Shown here: positions 41,450 to 49,628 of the stretch, piece after piece | Numbering within the stretch: the stretch's first letter is position 1 | Layout: every line of letters starts with the position of its first letter | Assembly (NCBI GenBank): GCA_934488615.1 | Contig: CAKSSJ010000002.1 | Span: 39,560-103,559 of the forward strand | DNA from: an uncultured Eubacteriales bacterium | Lineage (GTDB): Bacteria > Bacillota > Clostridia > Oscillospirales > Acutalibacteraceae | Length of the DNA stretch: 64,000 nucleotides | Direction: 5' to 3' | The notes under the pieces: generated by a model | What the model saw: only the letters and a program-made list of their open reading frames with translations | What the model was told of the DNA's origin: nothing | Database searches by the model: none | Made by a program: the position numbers and the translations under genes

Positions 41450-41827
41450 TCAGAAAATATTTTTAACTGTCGGTTTTTCGGTCTCCTTTATGTGTTCAAG
41501 GCGATTTATTACGTTGTTCATTTCCTCCAGATATTCGTCGGTCAAGCCCTGCTCATGATAGTTTTCAATATTTTTGATCCCGATTTCTATATCGTCAAGC
41601 TCTGAGTGCGGCAGGAAGGACACCATAAACGTCTCCGATTTATCCCATGCGTCCGAAAGGCGCCTCGTTTCCCAAAAATCAGTCTTTTCCTTTTGCCTTA
41701 CGGAATCGCGTATCTCGCAGGCAATGTCGGTCAGCATATCAACCTCTGAGATTATTTTAAAATATATACCGACTGACAAGCCGAAAACGATGAGCAAAAT
41801 CACAACAGCGGCTATTATTCTTCTCAT
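41450..41827 (-). CDS. DUF4363 family protein
   Basis: A 125-residue protein with one N-terminal membrane segment (IIAAVVILLIVFGLSVGIYF, about 4-23) and an extracytoplasmic helical domain (about 30-125). I recognise it as DUF4363, which in Clostridia usually lies beside a DUF421 gene, as here (4-bp overlap). A link to sporulation or stress is suggested for such pairs in other species but cannot be judged from this sequence. Confidence 0.8.
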   Translation of the reverse strand: MRRIIAAVVILLIVFGLSVGIYFKIISEVDMLTDIACEIRDSVRQKEKTDFWETRRLSDAWDKSETFMVSFLPHSELDDIEIGIKNIENYHEQGLTDEYLEEMNNVINRLEHIKETEKPTVKNIF

Positions 41828-42501
41828 TGATACTCGTCCTTCTTTACTATTGTATAATGCCCCTCTTTATCCGCAACCATAAAAAGCACCTCGTCAATTT
41901 GCGTGTTCTCCGAGTCAAGAATACCATACAGCTTTTCCTCGTTCATGTCACATTCCTTAAATGAGCGTTTAAGAAATTTTCCGTCGTTTATCACCATGCA
42001 GAGAAGTCCCTTTGTCTCGTTCGGGATATCCGCCATCTCCGCCGTGACCGTTTCCTTTTCGGGCTTTAGCATAACGCTGAGCTGACCGTTCGTTTCGACA
42101 ATGGCATAGCGCACATCAGAAATATCGAACACATCCTTTTGCCTGAGCTGATCGAACAGATCGTCCATCGTAAAACGAAGTCTTTTCAGCTGCTTTTGGT
42201 CAACCACTCCGTCACGGATAACGACAAGGGAATTGCCCTGCAAAAAGCTTCTGCATTTTGAGCTTTTGAGCACCACAACGGAATTGATTACTTCCAGCGC
42301 AACGAGAAGCAGAACCGCAACGATGGAATTGCCGAGCGGCAGTGCGTTATCCTGCATCGGGATCGCCGCGATCTCGGAAAGGAGAATAGTTATTACAAGC
42401 TCCGTCGGCTGCAATTCGCCGAGCTGTCTTTTACCCATGATGCGCATACATATGATTATCAGAACATATAAAATCAGCGCACGAACCAATGTTACAAGCA
42501 T
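41824..42501 (-). CDS. DUF421 (YetF-like) membrane protein
   Basis: A 225-residue YetF-type protein. Three membrane segments fill residues about 1-80 (VRALILYVLIIICMRIMGKR, TELVITILLSEIAAIPM, SIVAVLLLVALEVINSVV). Two cytoplasmic YetF alpha/beta domains follow (NSLVVIRDGVVDQKQLKRLR; ETKGLLCMVINDGKFLKRSF). MGKRQLGELQPTELV is the family signature. The start at 42501 has GGTGA upstream. It overlaps the DUF4363 gene, so the two are co-translated. Confidence 0.85.
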   Translation of the reverse strand: MLVTLVRALILYVLIIICMRIMGKRQLGELQPTELVITILLSEIAAIPMQDNALPLGNSIVAVLLLVALEVINSVVVLKSSKCRSFLQGNSLVVIRDGVVDQKQLKRLRFTMDDLFDQLRQKDVFDISDVRYAIVETNGQLSVMLKPEKETVTAEMADIPNETKGLLCMVINDGKFLKRSFKECDMNEEKLYGILDSENTQIDEVLFMVADKEGHYTIVKKDEYQ

Positions 42502-42546
42502 ATTTATCACCGATAATATGATTGACGGAAATCCATAAAATAAACA

Positions 42547-42575
42547 AAACACCGAACATCAAGTGAACGGTGTTT
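42547..42575 (-). terminator. Terminator after the 42.7-kb small gene
   Basis: Minus strand AAACACCG-ttcacttgatgtt-CGGTGTTT followed by TGTTTATTTTAT. The stretch 42,576-42,739 between it and the gene holds degraded repeat sequence (GACACTGCGCTACCCCAGAG, like part of the 114-bp repeat) and no gene. Confidence 0.7.
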
Positions 42576-42739
42576 CTACATTTTCTGATAAAAGTTAATT
42601 TTGGCATATGCTTTCTTGCCGCCCCTTTAGCGGAGCCGAGATGAGGTTTACGAGCCGACACTGCGCTACCCCAGAGAATGAGCTCACTCTCAAATACAAT
42701 CTCTGCTGACCTTTGGTCGATAATATGGTACAAGGCAAA

Positions 42740-43021
42740 TCAAAACATTATTTTTGGTAAGCTTCGGTCGTAGCTCTCCGGCTGTGACTCCGTTAATTCG
42801 GCTTTTTCATTGTCCGATAAAACATATTGATTCAGCCAATAAACAAACAAATCGCCCCTGAAGCAAAAAGCTCTGTTCTCTCTGTCCCAAGAAAGCTTGT
42901 TATCCTTGTCATAAACCCATTTGTTAAACTTCTTTTCAATATTTTTAATATCATCAATTACCGACTGCGGAACCTCCGCTATATCCACATCAAATTCTGT
43001 AAATTCAATTATCAGCTTCAA
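42740..43021 (-). CDS. Small hypothetical protein with non-ATG start
   Basis: About 93 residues, acidic and soluble, containing WDRENRAFCFRGDLFVYWLN and a C-terminal Glu/Ser-rich stretch. I do not recognise it. There is no internal ATG; the best start is TTG at 43021, with GGTGAT four bases upstream. Another TTG at 43054 and a GTG further in are alternatives. It overlaps the 3' end of the pseudouridine synthase gene, so translation may be coupled. The terminator at 42,547-42,575 would end both. Confidence 0.45.
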   Translation of the reverse strand: MKLIIEFTEFDVDIAEVPQSVIDDIKNIEKKFNKWVYDKDNKLSWDRENRAFCFRGDLFVYWLNQYVLSDNEKAELTESQPESYDRSLPKIMF

Positions 43022-43907
43022 CTGTATCACCAACCAATTTAAGACTGTCTGCAATTCTTCTCATATCCTCAGGCATGGGTGCCTCGAGGGTCATTCTCTC
43101 CCCTGTTACGGGGTGGACAAAGCTCACCTTGGCGCAGTGCAGGAGTTGATGTCCGAGGTTCATTTCGTCCGTGCCGTACATGCTGTCGCCGACGAGCGGC
43201 ATACCTATTGAAGCAAAATGCACTCTTATCTGATGTGTTCTGCCTGTTTCGAGCCATACTCTCACCAGTGATTTTTCACCGTCCGTTGCGACAGTCTCCC
43301 AATGAGTAACGGCTCTGTCACCTTGCTCACCGACCGCTCTTAGCGTTTTCATCGGGTCGGGTCGGTAAATCGGCTTGTCTATCGTGCCGAATTTTTCCGT
43401 TTTGCCCGAAACAACGGCAAGATATTCCTTCTCCGCCGTTTTCGGAATTTTTGCAGCGCTGTGCTTGTTCAAGGCGCAGATAACTATTCCCGACGTGCCC
43501 TTGTCAAGCCTTCCCACGGCTCTGAAAACCGACTGCTTGCCTTCGCTTTTTAAATGATAAGCAAGCGCATTTGCAAGCGTGTCTCCCTGGTGATTATGCG
43601 TTGGGTGGCAGGCAAGAAACGGTGATTTATTGACCGCAATCAGGTCGTCATCCTCGTATATGATGTCAATCGGAATATTCATCGGCTCAATTTCACCGTC
43701 GGGACACGGGATCTCGATTTTCAGTTCGTCGCCCGTGTGCAAAAGGTCAATCGTCCTTATATGCTCGCCGTTGAGCGTAATTCCGTTTTCGATTCTTTTA
43801 AGGCTCTTTAAAAGCCGAGCCGAGATTTTCGCCTCTCCGCGAAGATATGCAATGACTTTTTTGCCGTCAAAATCCTCGGGAATCGTAAATTTTATGGTTC
43901 TTTTCAT
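43005..43907 (-). CDS. RluA-family 23S rRNA/tRNA pseudouridine synthase
   Basis: A 300-residue enzyme converting uridine to pseudouridine in structured RNA. An S4-like RNA-binding N-terminus (KKVIAYLRGEAKISARLLKSLKRI) is followed by the catalytic domain with GRLDKGTSGIVICA (catalytic Asp), ETGRTHQIRVHFASIGMPLVGD and LLHCAKVSFVHPVTG. The exact target uridine cannot be assigned. The ATG at 43907 lies 5 bases after the preceding gene's stop. Confidence 0.9.
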   Translation of the reverse strand: MKRTIKFTIPEDFDGKKVIAYLRGEAKISARLLKSLKRIENGITLNGEHIRTIDLLHTGDELKIEIPCPDGEIEPMNIPIDIIYEDDDLIAVNKSPFLACHPTHNHQGDTLANALAYHLKSEGKQSVFRAVGRLDKGTSGIVICALNKHSAAKIPKTAEKEYLAVVSGKTEKFGTIDKPIYRPDPMKTLRAVGEQGDRAVTHWETVATDGEKSLVRVWLETGRTHQIRVHFASIGMPLVGDSMYGTDEMNLGHQLLHCAKVSFVHPVTGERMTLEAPMPEDMRRIADSLKLVGDTVEADN

Positions 43908-43911
43908 TTTA

Positions 43912-44472
43912 TCAGACAAGATAACCGAAACCTTCCTCGTCGAGCTTTCTTTTCATTTCCGCCTTTTTTTCCTCGGTTATATTCGTAATAATATAGCTTT
44001 CGTCAAAGCAGGGCTTTTCCCTTTGAAAGCGCTTATTCTTTTCAATATATTCCTCTGTTGAGCAAATCACTCTTGCGGGATTTCCGACGCAGACACAGCC
44101 GTCGGGAATATCCTTTGAAACAAGTGAATTTGCGCCGACAATAACGTTATTACCGATGTGCACGCCCATAAGAACGGTTGAATTCGCGCCGATAAACACG
44201 TTGTCTCCGATTGAAACGGGACCGATTTTTGTATAGCCGGTAAATTCCTTGGTACTCGCGTCATGAGCAAGAATATGCACCCTCGGAGCAAATGTAACAT
44301 TATCGCCTATCGTAATAAGAAAAACATGCCCGGGGTCAAGAATACAGCCGTCCTTCATCTGGAAATGCTTGCCGACGGTAAGTCCGTTGTCAATCGCAAC
44401 CTCCAGTTGAGAACGCGGGTCTATATGAAAAATTTTATTCTTAATTGACAAAAGAAAAGATGCAAAACTCAT
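43912..44472 (-). CDS. Hexapeptide-repeat acetyltransferase (maltose/galactoside O-acetyltransferase-like)
   Basis: A 186-residue left-handed beta-helix acyltransferase. Hexapeptide repeats run from about residue 30 to 145 (PGHVFLITIGDNVTFAP, KIGPVSIGDNVFIGANSTVLMGVHIGNNVIVGANSLVSKDIPDGCVCVGNPARVI). LAHDAS carries the likely catalytic histidine. A short unusual C-terminal helix follows. The acceptor sugar is not known. It lies 4 bp before the pseudouridine synthase gene; the association is probably only transcriptional. Confidence 0.85.
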   Translation of the reverse strand: MSFASFLLSIKNKIFHIDPRSQLEVAIDNGLTVGKHFQMKDGCILDPGHVFLITIGDNVTFAPRVHILAHDASTKEFTGYTKIGPVSIGDNVFIGANSTVLMGVHIGNNVIVGANSLVSKDIPDGCVCVGNPARVICSTEEYIEKNKRFQREKPCFDESYIITNITEEKKAEMKRKLDEEGFGYLV

Positions 44473-44785
44473 CCGATCGCCTCCTAAACAAATAAATAAT
44501 ACCCTACCGTTTACAAAATGTCAATTTATTTATCAAAACCCCGATTTTTATATAGTCAGAATTATCCTGTTTTTTTGCATAATTCGTTTTATTTTGTACA
44601 TAATAACAAAAGTTTGAAAAAAGGGTTAAAAATATAACAAACCACTTGCATATTTTGATTTTTCGTTATAAAATAATCAATGGTAAAATTTAATACTAAG
44701 GAAATTTCGACTTAGGTTTTTCATTTGATTTTTGATCGGACGAGCTTCCGATGTCGGCATTTCCTAAAATTTGGAGGTAATTCAA
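44473..44785 (+). promoter_or_regulatory. gap upstream region with promoter and structured leader
   Basis: TTGCAT (44,646-44,651), 17 bp and TAAAAT (44,669-44,674) form the gap promoter. The roughly 105-nt leader holds TAAGGAAAT (44,696-44,704) and ATTTCCTAA (44,759-44,767), which can pair, enclosing a TCGGA-cgagct-TCCGA hairpin. The TTGGAGGT ribosome site follows. The rest of the gap (44,473-44,640) is AT-rich with nothing recognised. Confidence 0.55.
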
Positions 44786-45823
44786 ATGTCAGTAAAAGTT
44801 GCTATTAACGGATTCGGCCGTATCGGTCGTCTTGCATTCAGACAGATGTTTGGTGCAGAGGGTTACGATGTTGTTGCTATCAACGACCTCACAAAGCCCA
44901 GCATGCTTGCTCAGCTTCTCAAGTACGACACAGCTCAGGGCGGCTATTGCGGAAGAATCGGCGAGGGCCTTCACACTGTTTCTGCTGATGATGAGGCAGG
45001 CACAATCACAGTTGACGGCAAGACTCTTACAATCTATGCTAAGGCTAACGCTGCCGAGCTTCCTTGGGGCGAGATCGGTGTAGACGTTGTTCTTGAGTGC
45101 ACAGGCTTCTATTGCTCAAAGGCAAAGGCTCAGGCTCATATCGATGCAGGCGCTAAGAAGGTTGTTATTTCTGCTCCGGCAGGCAACGATCTTCCGACAA
45201 TCGTTTTCAGCGTAAACGAAAAGACTCTTACTTCAGAGGACAAGATCATTTCCGCTGCTTCCTGCACAACAAACTGCCTTGCTCCTATGGCTAAGGCTCT
45301 TAACGACTATGCTCCTATCCAGAGCGGTATCATGTCAACGATCCACGCTTACACAGGCGATCAGATGATCCTCGACGGTCCTCACAGAAAGGGCGACCTT
45401 CGTCGTGCTCGTGCAGGCGCTGCTAACATCGTTCCTAACTCAACAGGTGCTGCTAAGGCTATCGGTCTTGTTATCCCTGAGCTCAACGGTAAGCTCATCG
45501 GTTCTGCTCAGCGTGTTCCTGTTCCGACAGGTTCAACAACAATCCTTACAGCTGTTGTTAAGGGTGCAGACGTTACAGTTGACGGCATCAACAACGCTAT
45601 GAAGGAAGCTGCTTCTGAGTCCTTCGGTTACAACACCGACGCTATCGTTTCTTCCGATGTTATCGGCATGAAGTACGGTTCACTCTTCGATGCTACTCAG
45701 ACAATGGTTTCCAAGATCGCTGACGATCTCTATGAGGTTCAGGTTGTTTCCTGGTACGACAACGAGAACTCTTACACAAGCCAGATGGTTCGTACAATCA
45801 AGTACTTCGCAGAGCTTGCATAA
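44786..45823 (+). CDS. gap: Glyceraldehyde-3-phosphate dehydrogenase
   Basis: A 345-residue glycolytic enzyme oxidising glyceraldehyde-3-phosphate with NAD+ and phosphate. The NAD-binding INGFGRIGRLAFRQM (7-21), the catalytic cysteine in SAASCTTNCLAPMAKAL (about 152-168) and TVDGINNAMKEAASE are typical. The codon choice (GCT, GGT, CTT and AAC-rich) differs from its neighbours and is that of a highly expressed gene. ATG at 44786 with TTGGAGGT upstream. Confidence 0.97.
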   Translation: MSVKVAINGFGRIGRLAFRQMFGAEGYDVVAINDLTKPSMLAQLLKYDTAQGGYCGRIGEGLHTVSADDEAGTITVDGKTLTIYAKANAAELPWGEIGVDVVLECTGFYCSKAKAQAHIDAGAKKVVISAPAGNDLPTIVFSVNEKTLTSEDKIISAASCTTNCLAPMAKALNDYAPIQSGIMSTIHAYTGDQMILDGPHRKGDLRRARAGAANIVPNSTGAAKAIGLVIPELNGKLIGSAQRVPVPTGSTTILTAVVKGADVTVDGINNAMKEAASESFGYNTDAIVSSDVIGMKYGSLFDATQTMVSKIADDLYEVQVVSWYDNENSYTSQMVRTIKYFAELA

Positions 45824-45847
45824 GTTATTATCACAAAAAATTATCGG

Positions 45848-45880
45848 AGCAGAAATTCTGCTCCGATTTTTTCTTTTTAT
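45848..45880 (+). terminator. gap terminator
   Basis: ATCGGAGCAGAA-TTCTGCTCCGAT is a perfect stem, followed by TTTTTTCTTTTTAT. Confidence 0.9.
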
Positions 45881-45882
45881 GA

Positions 45883-45911
45883 TTGAATTCACCTCCCCTA
45901 TGTTGTATAAT
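45883..45911 (+). promoter_or_regulatory. uppP promoter
   Basis: TTGAAT (45,883-45,888), 17 bp, TATAAT (45,906-45,911). Confidence 0.75.
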
Positions 45912-45959
45912 AATATATGTTCGCATATAATTTAAGTAATTCACCGACGGAGGTTTTTT

Positions 45960-46805
45960 ATGTATATACTTGATGTTTTGAAATCAATTCTTTTCGGCAT
46001 AATCGAGGGCATAACCGAATGGCTGCCGATAAGCAGCACGGGCCACATGATTTTGCTTGAAAAAATCTGCAAGTTCAAAGAGGTCTCGCCGAATTTCTTC
46101 GAGATGTACCTCGTTGTTATTCAGCTCGGCGCAATCATTGCCGTTGTCGTAATGTTCTGGAATAAGCTTTGGCCTTTCAAGAAAAAGCAGCTTGAAAACG
46201 GCAAGAGTAAGGTTGCCGTCAAGCCGAGAATAATCGAGCTTTGGTTCAAGGTCATTGTCGGCTCAATTCCCGCAGGAATTCTCGGAATTCTTTTCAATGA
46301 CCTGCTCGACAAATATCTTTACAACTACGTCACCGTTGCAATAACACTCATCGTTTACGGTGTTCTCTTTATCATCGTTGAGATATATAACAGAAAGCGC
46401 CGTCCGAAGGTAACGAAGCTCACCGAGGTTTCGTTCAAAAACGCATTTTTCATCGGCTGTTTCCAGGCTCTTTCTCTTATCCCCGGAACCTCACGCTCGG
46501 GCTCAACGATTCTCGGCGGTATTATGCTCGGCAATTCAAGAAGAGTTGCGTCGGAATTCACATTCTTCCTCGCCGTTCCCGCAATGTTCGGCGCATCGCT
46601 TGTCAAGATAATGAAATTCGGCTTCGGCTTCACCGTGACCGAGTTTGTCATACTTTTTGTAGGAATGATAACCGCATTTGCGGTTTCGCTTGTAGTTATC
46701 AGATTTTTGATGAACTATATCAAGAACCATACCTTCACCGCATTCGGAATTTACCGTATAATTCTCGGTGCAATCGTTCTTATCACCTATTTCGTAACAA
46801 AATAA
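45960..46805 (+). CDS. uppP: Undecaprenyl-diphosphatase
   Basis: A 281-residue integral membrane enzyme (BacA family) that dephosphorylates undecaprenyl pyrophosphate, recycling the lipid carrier of cell-wall synthesis; its loss causes bacitracin sensitivity. Motif 1 is EGITEWLPISSTGHM (about 16-30) and motif 2 is PGTSRSGSTILGGIML (about 174-189). About eight membrane segments are evident. GACGGAGG precedes the start. The next gene begins 10 bp after it. Confidence 0.96.
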   Translation: MYILDVLKSILFGIIEGITEWLPISSTGHMILLEKICKFKEVSPNFFEMYLVVIQLGAIIAVVVMFWNKLWPFKKKQLENGKSKVAVKPRIIELWFKVIVGSIPAGILGILFNDLLDKYLYNYVTVAITLIVYGVLFIIVEIYNRKRRPKVTKLTEVSFKNAFFIGCFQALSLIPGTSRSGSTILGGIMLGNSRRVASEFTFFLAVPAMFGASLVKIMKFGFGFTVTEFVILFVGMITAFAVSLVVIRFLMNYIKNHTFTAFGIYRIILGAIVLITYFVTK

Positions 46806-46815
46806 CGGAGGCAAA

Positions 46816-47517
46816 ATGGAAGCACAAAGACGTTATATACTTGAAAATATAGTCAACTGCCGTGACATCGGCGGCTACCCTTCAAAATACGGCTGCACAA
46901 AATTCGGACGCTTTATCCGCGGCGGCACGGTTGACAGACCGACAGAAAGCGATATCGGCACGCTCAGAGAGCTGAACATCTCAACCGTCATCGACCTAAG
47001 AGGAGATTTTGAATTCAACAACCAGCCGAACGGTATGGAGCGCCTGACGGATAATGTCAATCATGTTTCGCTCTATGAGCTGAATGTTGCCGAGGCAAAG
47101 GACATGAAAATGACAATTACCGAGGTTTATGAGTACATTGTCGATAACTACAAGGAAAACATCTGCAAGGCGCTGAAAGCCGTTGCAAACGCTCCCGAGG
47201 GCGCCGTATTCTATCATTGCTTTCTCGGCAAGGATCGCACGGGTATTCTTTCAATGCTTCTGCTGACGATCGCAGGAGTGAGCGAGGATGACATCGTTGC
47301 CGACTATCAGCTTACCTATACCTATCTTGAAAATTACATACACACTCATGCCGACTCTCTCTGGGATACAAACGCTGAAATGCACTATTCCCTGCCGCAA
47401 ACCATGAGGGCCTTGATTTCATACGTCAAAGAAAAATACGGTTCAATCGCAGAGTACATCAAACTGACAGGTATCAGCGATGAAGAAATCGAAAAAATAA
47501 GACGCAGATTCTTTTAA
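46816..47517 (+). CDS. Tyrosine-protein phosphatase, DSP-like
   Basis: A 233-residue cysteine-based phosphatase. The N-terminal NCRDIGGYPSKYGCTKFGRFIRGG (about 15-38) is typical of this bacterial tyrosine phosphatase group. The active site HCFLGKDRTGILSMLLL (about 134-150) is the HCxxGKDRTG P-loop. It could act on phosphotyrosine or phosphoinositide-like substrates. It lies 10 bp after uppP. No signal peptide is present. Confidence 0.88.
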   Translation: MEAQRRYILENIVNCRDIGGYPSKYGCTKFGRFIRGGTVDRPTESDIGTLRELNISTVIDLRGDFEFNNQPNGMERLTDNVNHVSLYELNVAEAKDMKMTITEVYEYIVDNYKENICKALKAVANAPEGAVFYHCFLGKDRTGILSMLLLTIAGVSEDDIVADYQLTYTYLENYIHTHADSLWDTNAEMHYSLPQTMRALISYVKEKYGSIAEYIKLTGISDEEIEKIRRRFF

Positions 47518-47564
47518 TCAAGCAAGGCGCACGCATCAATTCAAGTAAAACCACGGAGGTTAAA

Positions 47565-49520
47565 ATGGATTATTTAAAATATGTCAATATAAAGCAAGGC
47601 ACGTTTTCGGCAAGAAGATATTCAAACGGGAACACCCTGCCGCTCGTACAGCTCCCGTTTGCAATGGCAGGATATTCGGCTCAGACCGAGGACGACGGCG
47701 GATGGTTCTTCCACCCGACCCACAGAAGCCTTGAGGGCGTAAGGCTGACCCATCAGCCCAGCCCCTGGATATCCGACTACGGCACATTTCTTTTTACTCC
47801 GCAGACGGGTGAAATAAGGGATTCCGCAAGCCGTGCATGGTCGGGCTACCGTCCCGAGGACGCTGTTATGACTCCAACATATATGAAGCTGCGTTTTCTG
47901 CGTTCAAGGACGGATCTTGAGCTTACTCCTGCCGAAAGAAGCTGTAAAATAAGGCTCAGCTACCCCGAGGGAAGAACACCGTATTTTACTGTTTTTCCCG
48001 TTTTCGGCAGCTACACCTTTGACTTTGATTTTGATAACAACCGCCTTCTCTGCACAACCGACGGAGCAAGAGGTTCTTTCCATGAGGGCTTTAAAACCTA
48101 CCTTGTTATTCAGTTTAAATCGGAGCTTGATGCTCAGAAATCATATAAAAAAGACGGTGAATTTATTCACGCGGCACTTTGCGATACAAACGTCGAAGCC
48201 GATATATCCTCATCATACATAAGCTTTGAGCAGGCGCTCGAGAACATGAAGCAGGACTGCGCCGAAAAGAGCTTTGACGAGCTTCGCGAAAGCGGCGAAA
48301 AAATATGGAACGAATACCTTTCGAGAATTGAAATTGAGCCTGAAAATGACAGTCAGATGAAAACCTTTTATTCATGCATGTACAGAACAGGCTTGTTCCC
48401 GCACAAGGCATATGAAATCGGCAAAAGCGGAGAAAAGCTTCATTACTGCCCGTTTGACGGAAGCATCAGAAGCGGACTGCGGTATACCGACAACGGCTTC
48501 TGGGATACATACAGAACGGAATTTCCGCTGTTTGCAATGATAGCAAGAAAAGAATACGCCGAAATGCTTGAGGGCTTTATCGTTGATTACACCGAGGGCG
48601 GCTGGCTCCCGAGATGGCCCTCGATCGGCGAGCGCGGCTGTATGCCCTCCACCCTGCTTGACGCTGTTATTGCAGACGCCGCGGTAAAGGGAATAATCGG
48701 CGGCGAGCTTCTTGAAACCGCCTTTGAGGGAATGCTCCACCATGCAAACTGCGATTCGCACCACCCCGATCTTGGCAGAACGGGTGCAGAAGCTTATGTC
48801 AAATACGGCTATGTACCTGCGGATATGATTGAAAACAACAATGTCAACCTTACGCTTGATGCCGCTTACGGAGACTATTGCATCACTCAGGTTGCAAAGG
48901 TTCTCGGCAAAAACGACATTGCCGAGGAATATATGAAGCGTTCAAAAAATTACAAAAATCTTTTTGACCCCGAAACGGGCTTCATGAGGGCAAAAAACAC
49001 GGACGGCACATTTAAAGAGCCGTTTGACTGCTTCGACTGGAGCGATGAATATACAGAGGGAAGCGCATGGCAGTCCTCATTCTCGGTTCCGCACGACATT
49101 GACGGCTTGGCAGAGCTTTACGGCGGCAAGGATAAGCTAATCGCAAAGCTGGACGAGCTTTTTGCCGCTCCGCCTATCTACGGCACAAGCGGCTATGGCT
49201 CTGAGATCCACGAAATGACGGAAATGGCGGCAGTCGATTTCGGTCAGTGTGCGATTTCCAATCAGCCTAGCTTCCATTTCCCGTACATGTTTGCCGCGCT
49301 CGGTGAAAAGGAAAAGACCGAATACTGGGTCAAGAAGCTCTGCGAGGAAGCGTTCAGCTACACAGACGACGGTTTCCCCGGCGATGAGGATAACGGAGCA
49401 ACAGCGGCATGGTACGTTCTTTCCGTGCTCGGAATATATGATATCTGCCCGGGCAAAAATGAATATATAAAAATCCGAAAGCTCTGTAAAAAAGCAAAAA
49501 TTCTCGGAGAAGAGATATAA
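47565..49520 (+). CDS. GH92-family alpha-mannosidase-like glycoside hydrolase, no signal peptide
   Basis: A 651-residue calcium-dependent GH92 enzyme, a family that removes alpha-linked mannose. Conserved segments include YTEGSAWQSSFSVPHDIDGL (about 496-515), ISNQPSFHFPYMFAALG (about 565-581) and FPGDEDNGATAAWYVLSVLG (about 604-623). It is somewhat shorter than typical secreted members and has no signal peptide, so it should act on mannosides taken up into the cell. The ATG has CACGGAGG upstream. It lies 47 bp after the phosphatase gene. Confidence 0.9.
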   Translation: MDYLKYVNIKQGTFSARRYSNGNTLPLVQLPFAMAGYSAQTEDDGGWFFHPTHRSLEGVRLTHQPSPWISDYGTFLFTPQTGEIRDSASRAWSGYRPEDAVMTPTYMKLRFLRSRTDLELTPAERSCKIRLSYPEGRTPYFTVFPVFGSYTFDFDFDNNRLLCTTDGARGSFHEGFKTYLVIQFKSELDAQKSYKKDGEFIHAALCDTNVEADISSSYISFEQALENMKQDCAEKSFDELRESGEKIWNEYLSRIEIEPENDSQMKTFYSCMYRTGLFPHKAYEIGKSGEKLHYCPFDGSIRSGLRYTDNGFWDTYRTEFPLFAMIARKEYAEMLEGFIVDYTEGGWLPRWPSIGERGCMPSTLLDAVIADAAVKGIIGGELLETAFEGMLHHANCDSHHPDLGRTGAEAYVKYGYVPADMIENNNVNLTLDAAYGDYCITQVAKVLGKNDIAEEYMKRSKNYKNLFDPETGFMRAKNTDGTFKEPFDCFDWSDEYTEGSAWQSSFSVPHDIDGLAELYGGKDKLIAKLDELFAAPPIYGTSGYGSEIHEMTEMAAVDFGQCAISNQPSFHFPYMFAALGEKEKTEYWVKKLCEEAFSYTDDGFPGDEDNGATAAWYVLSVLGIYDICPGKNEYIKIRKLCKKAKILGEEI

Positions 49521-49595
49521 TTTTTCTGTGACGGTTTTATTACAGAATCCGTCAAACGGTTACTCTTTTATGTTGTTTTTGCACCTTTACTGTTA

Positions 49596-49601
49596 TATAA
49601 T
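49596..49601 (+). promoter_or_regulatory. Probable promoter of the 49.6-kb phosphoesterase
   Basis: TATAAT at 49,596-49,601 with TTGTTT 17 bp upstream (49,573-49,578), about 28 bp before the start. Confidence 0.5.
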
Positions 49602-49628
49602 AGCTTCATTAAAATATGGAGTGACGAT

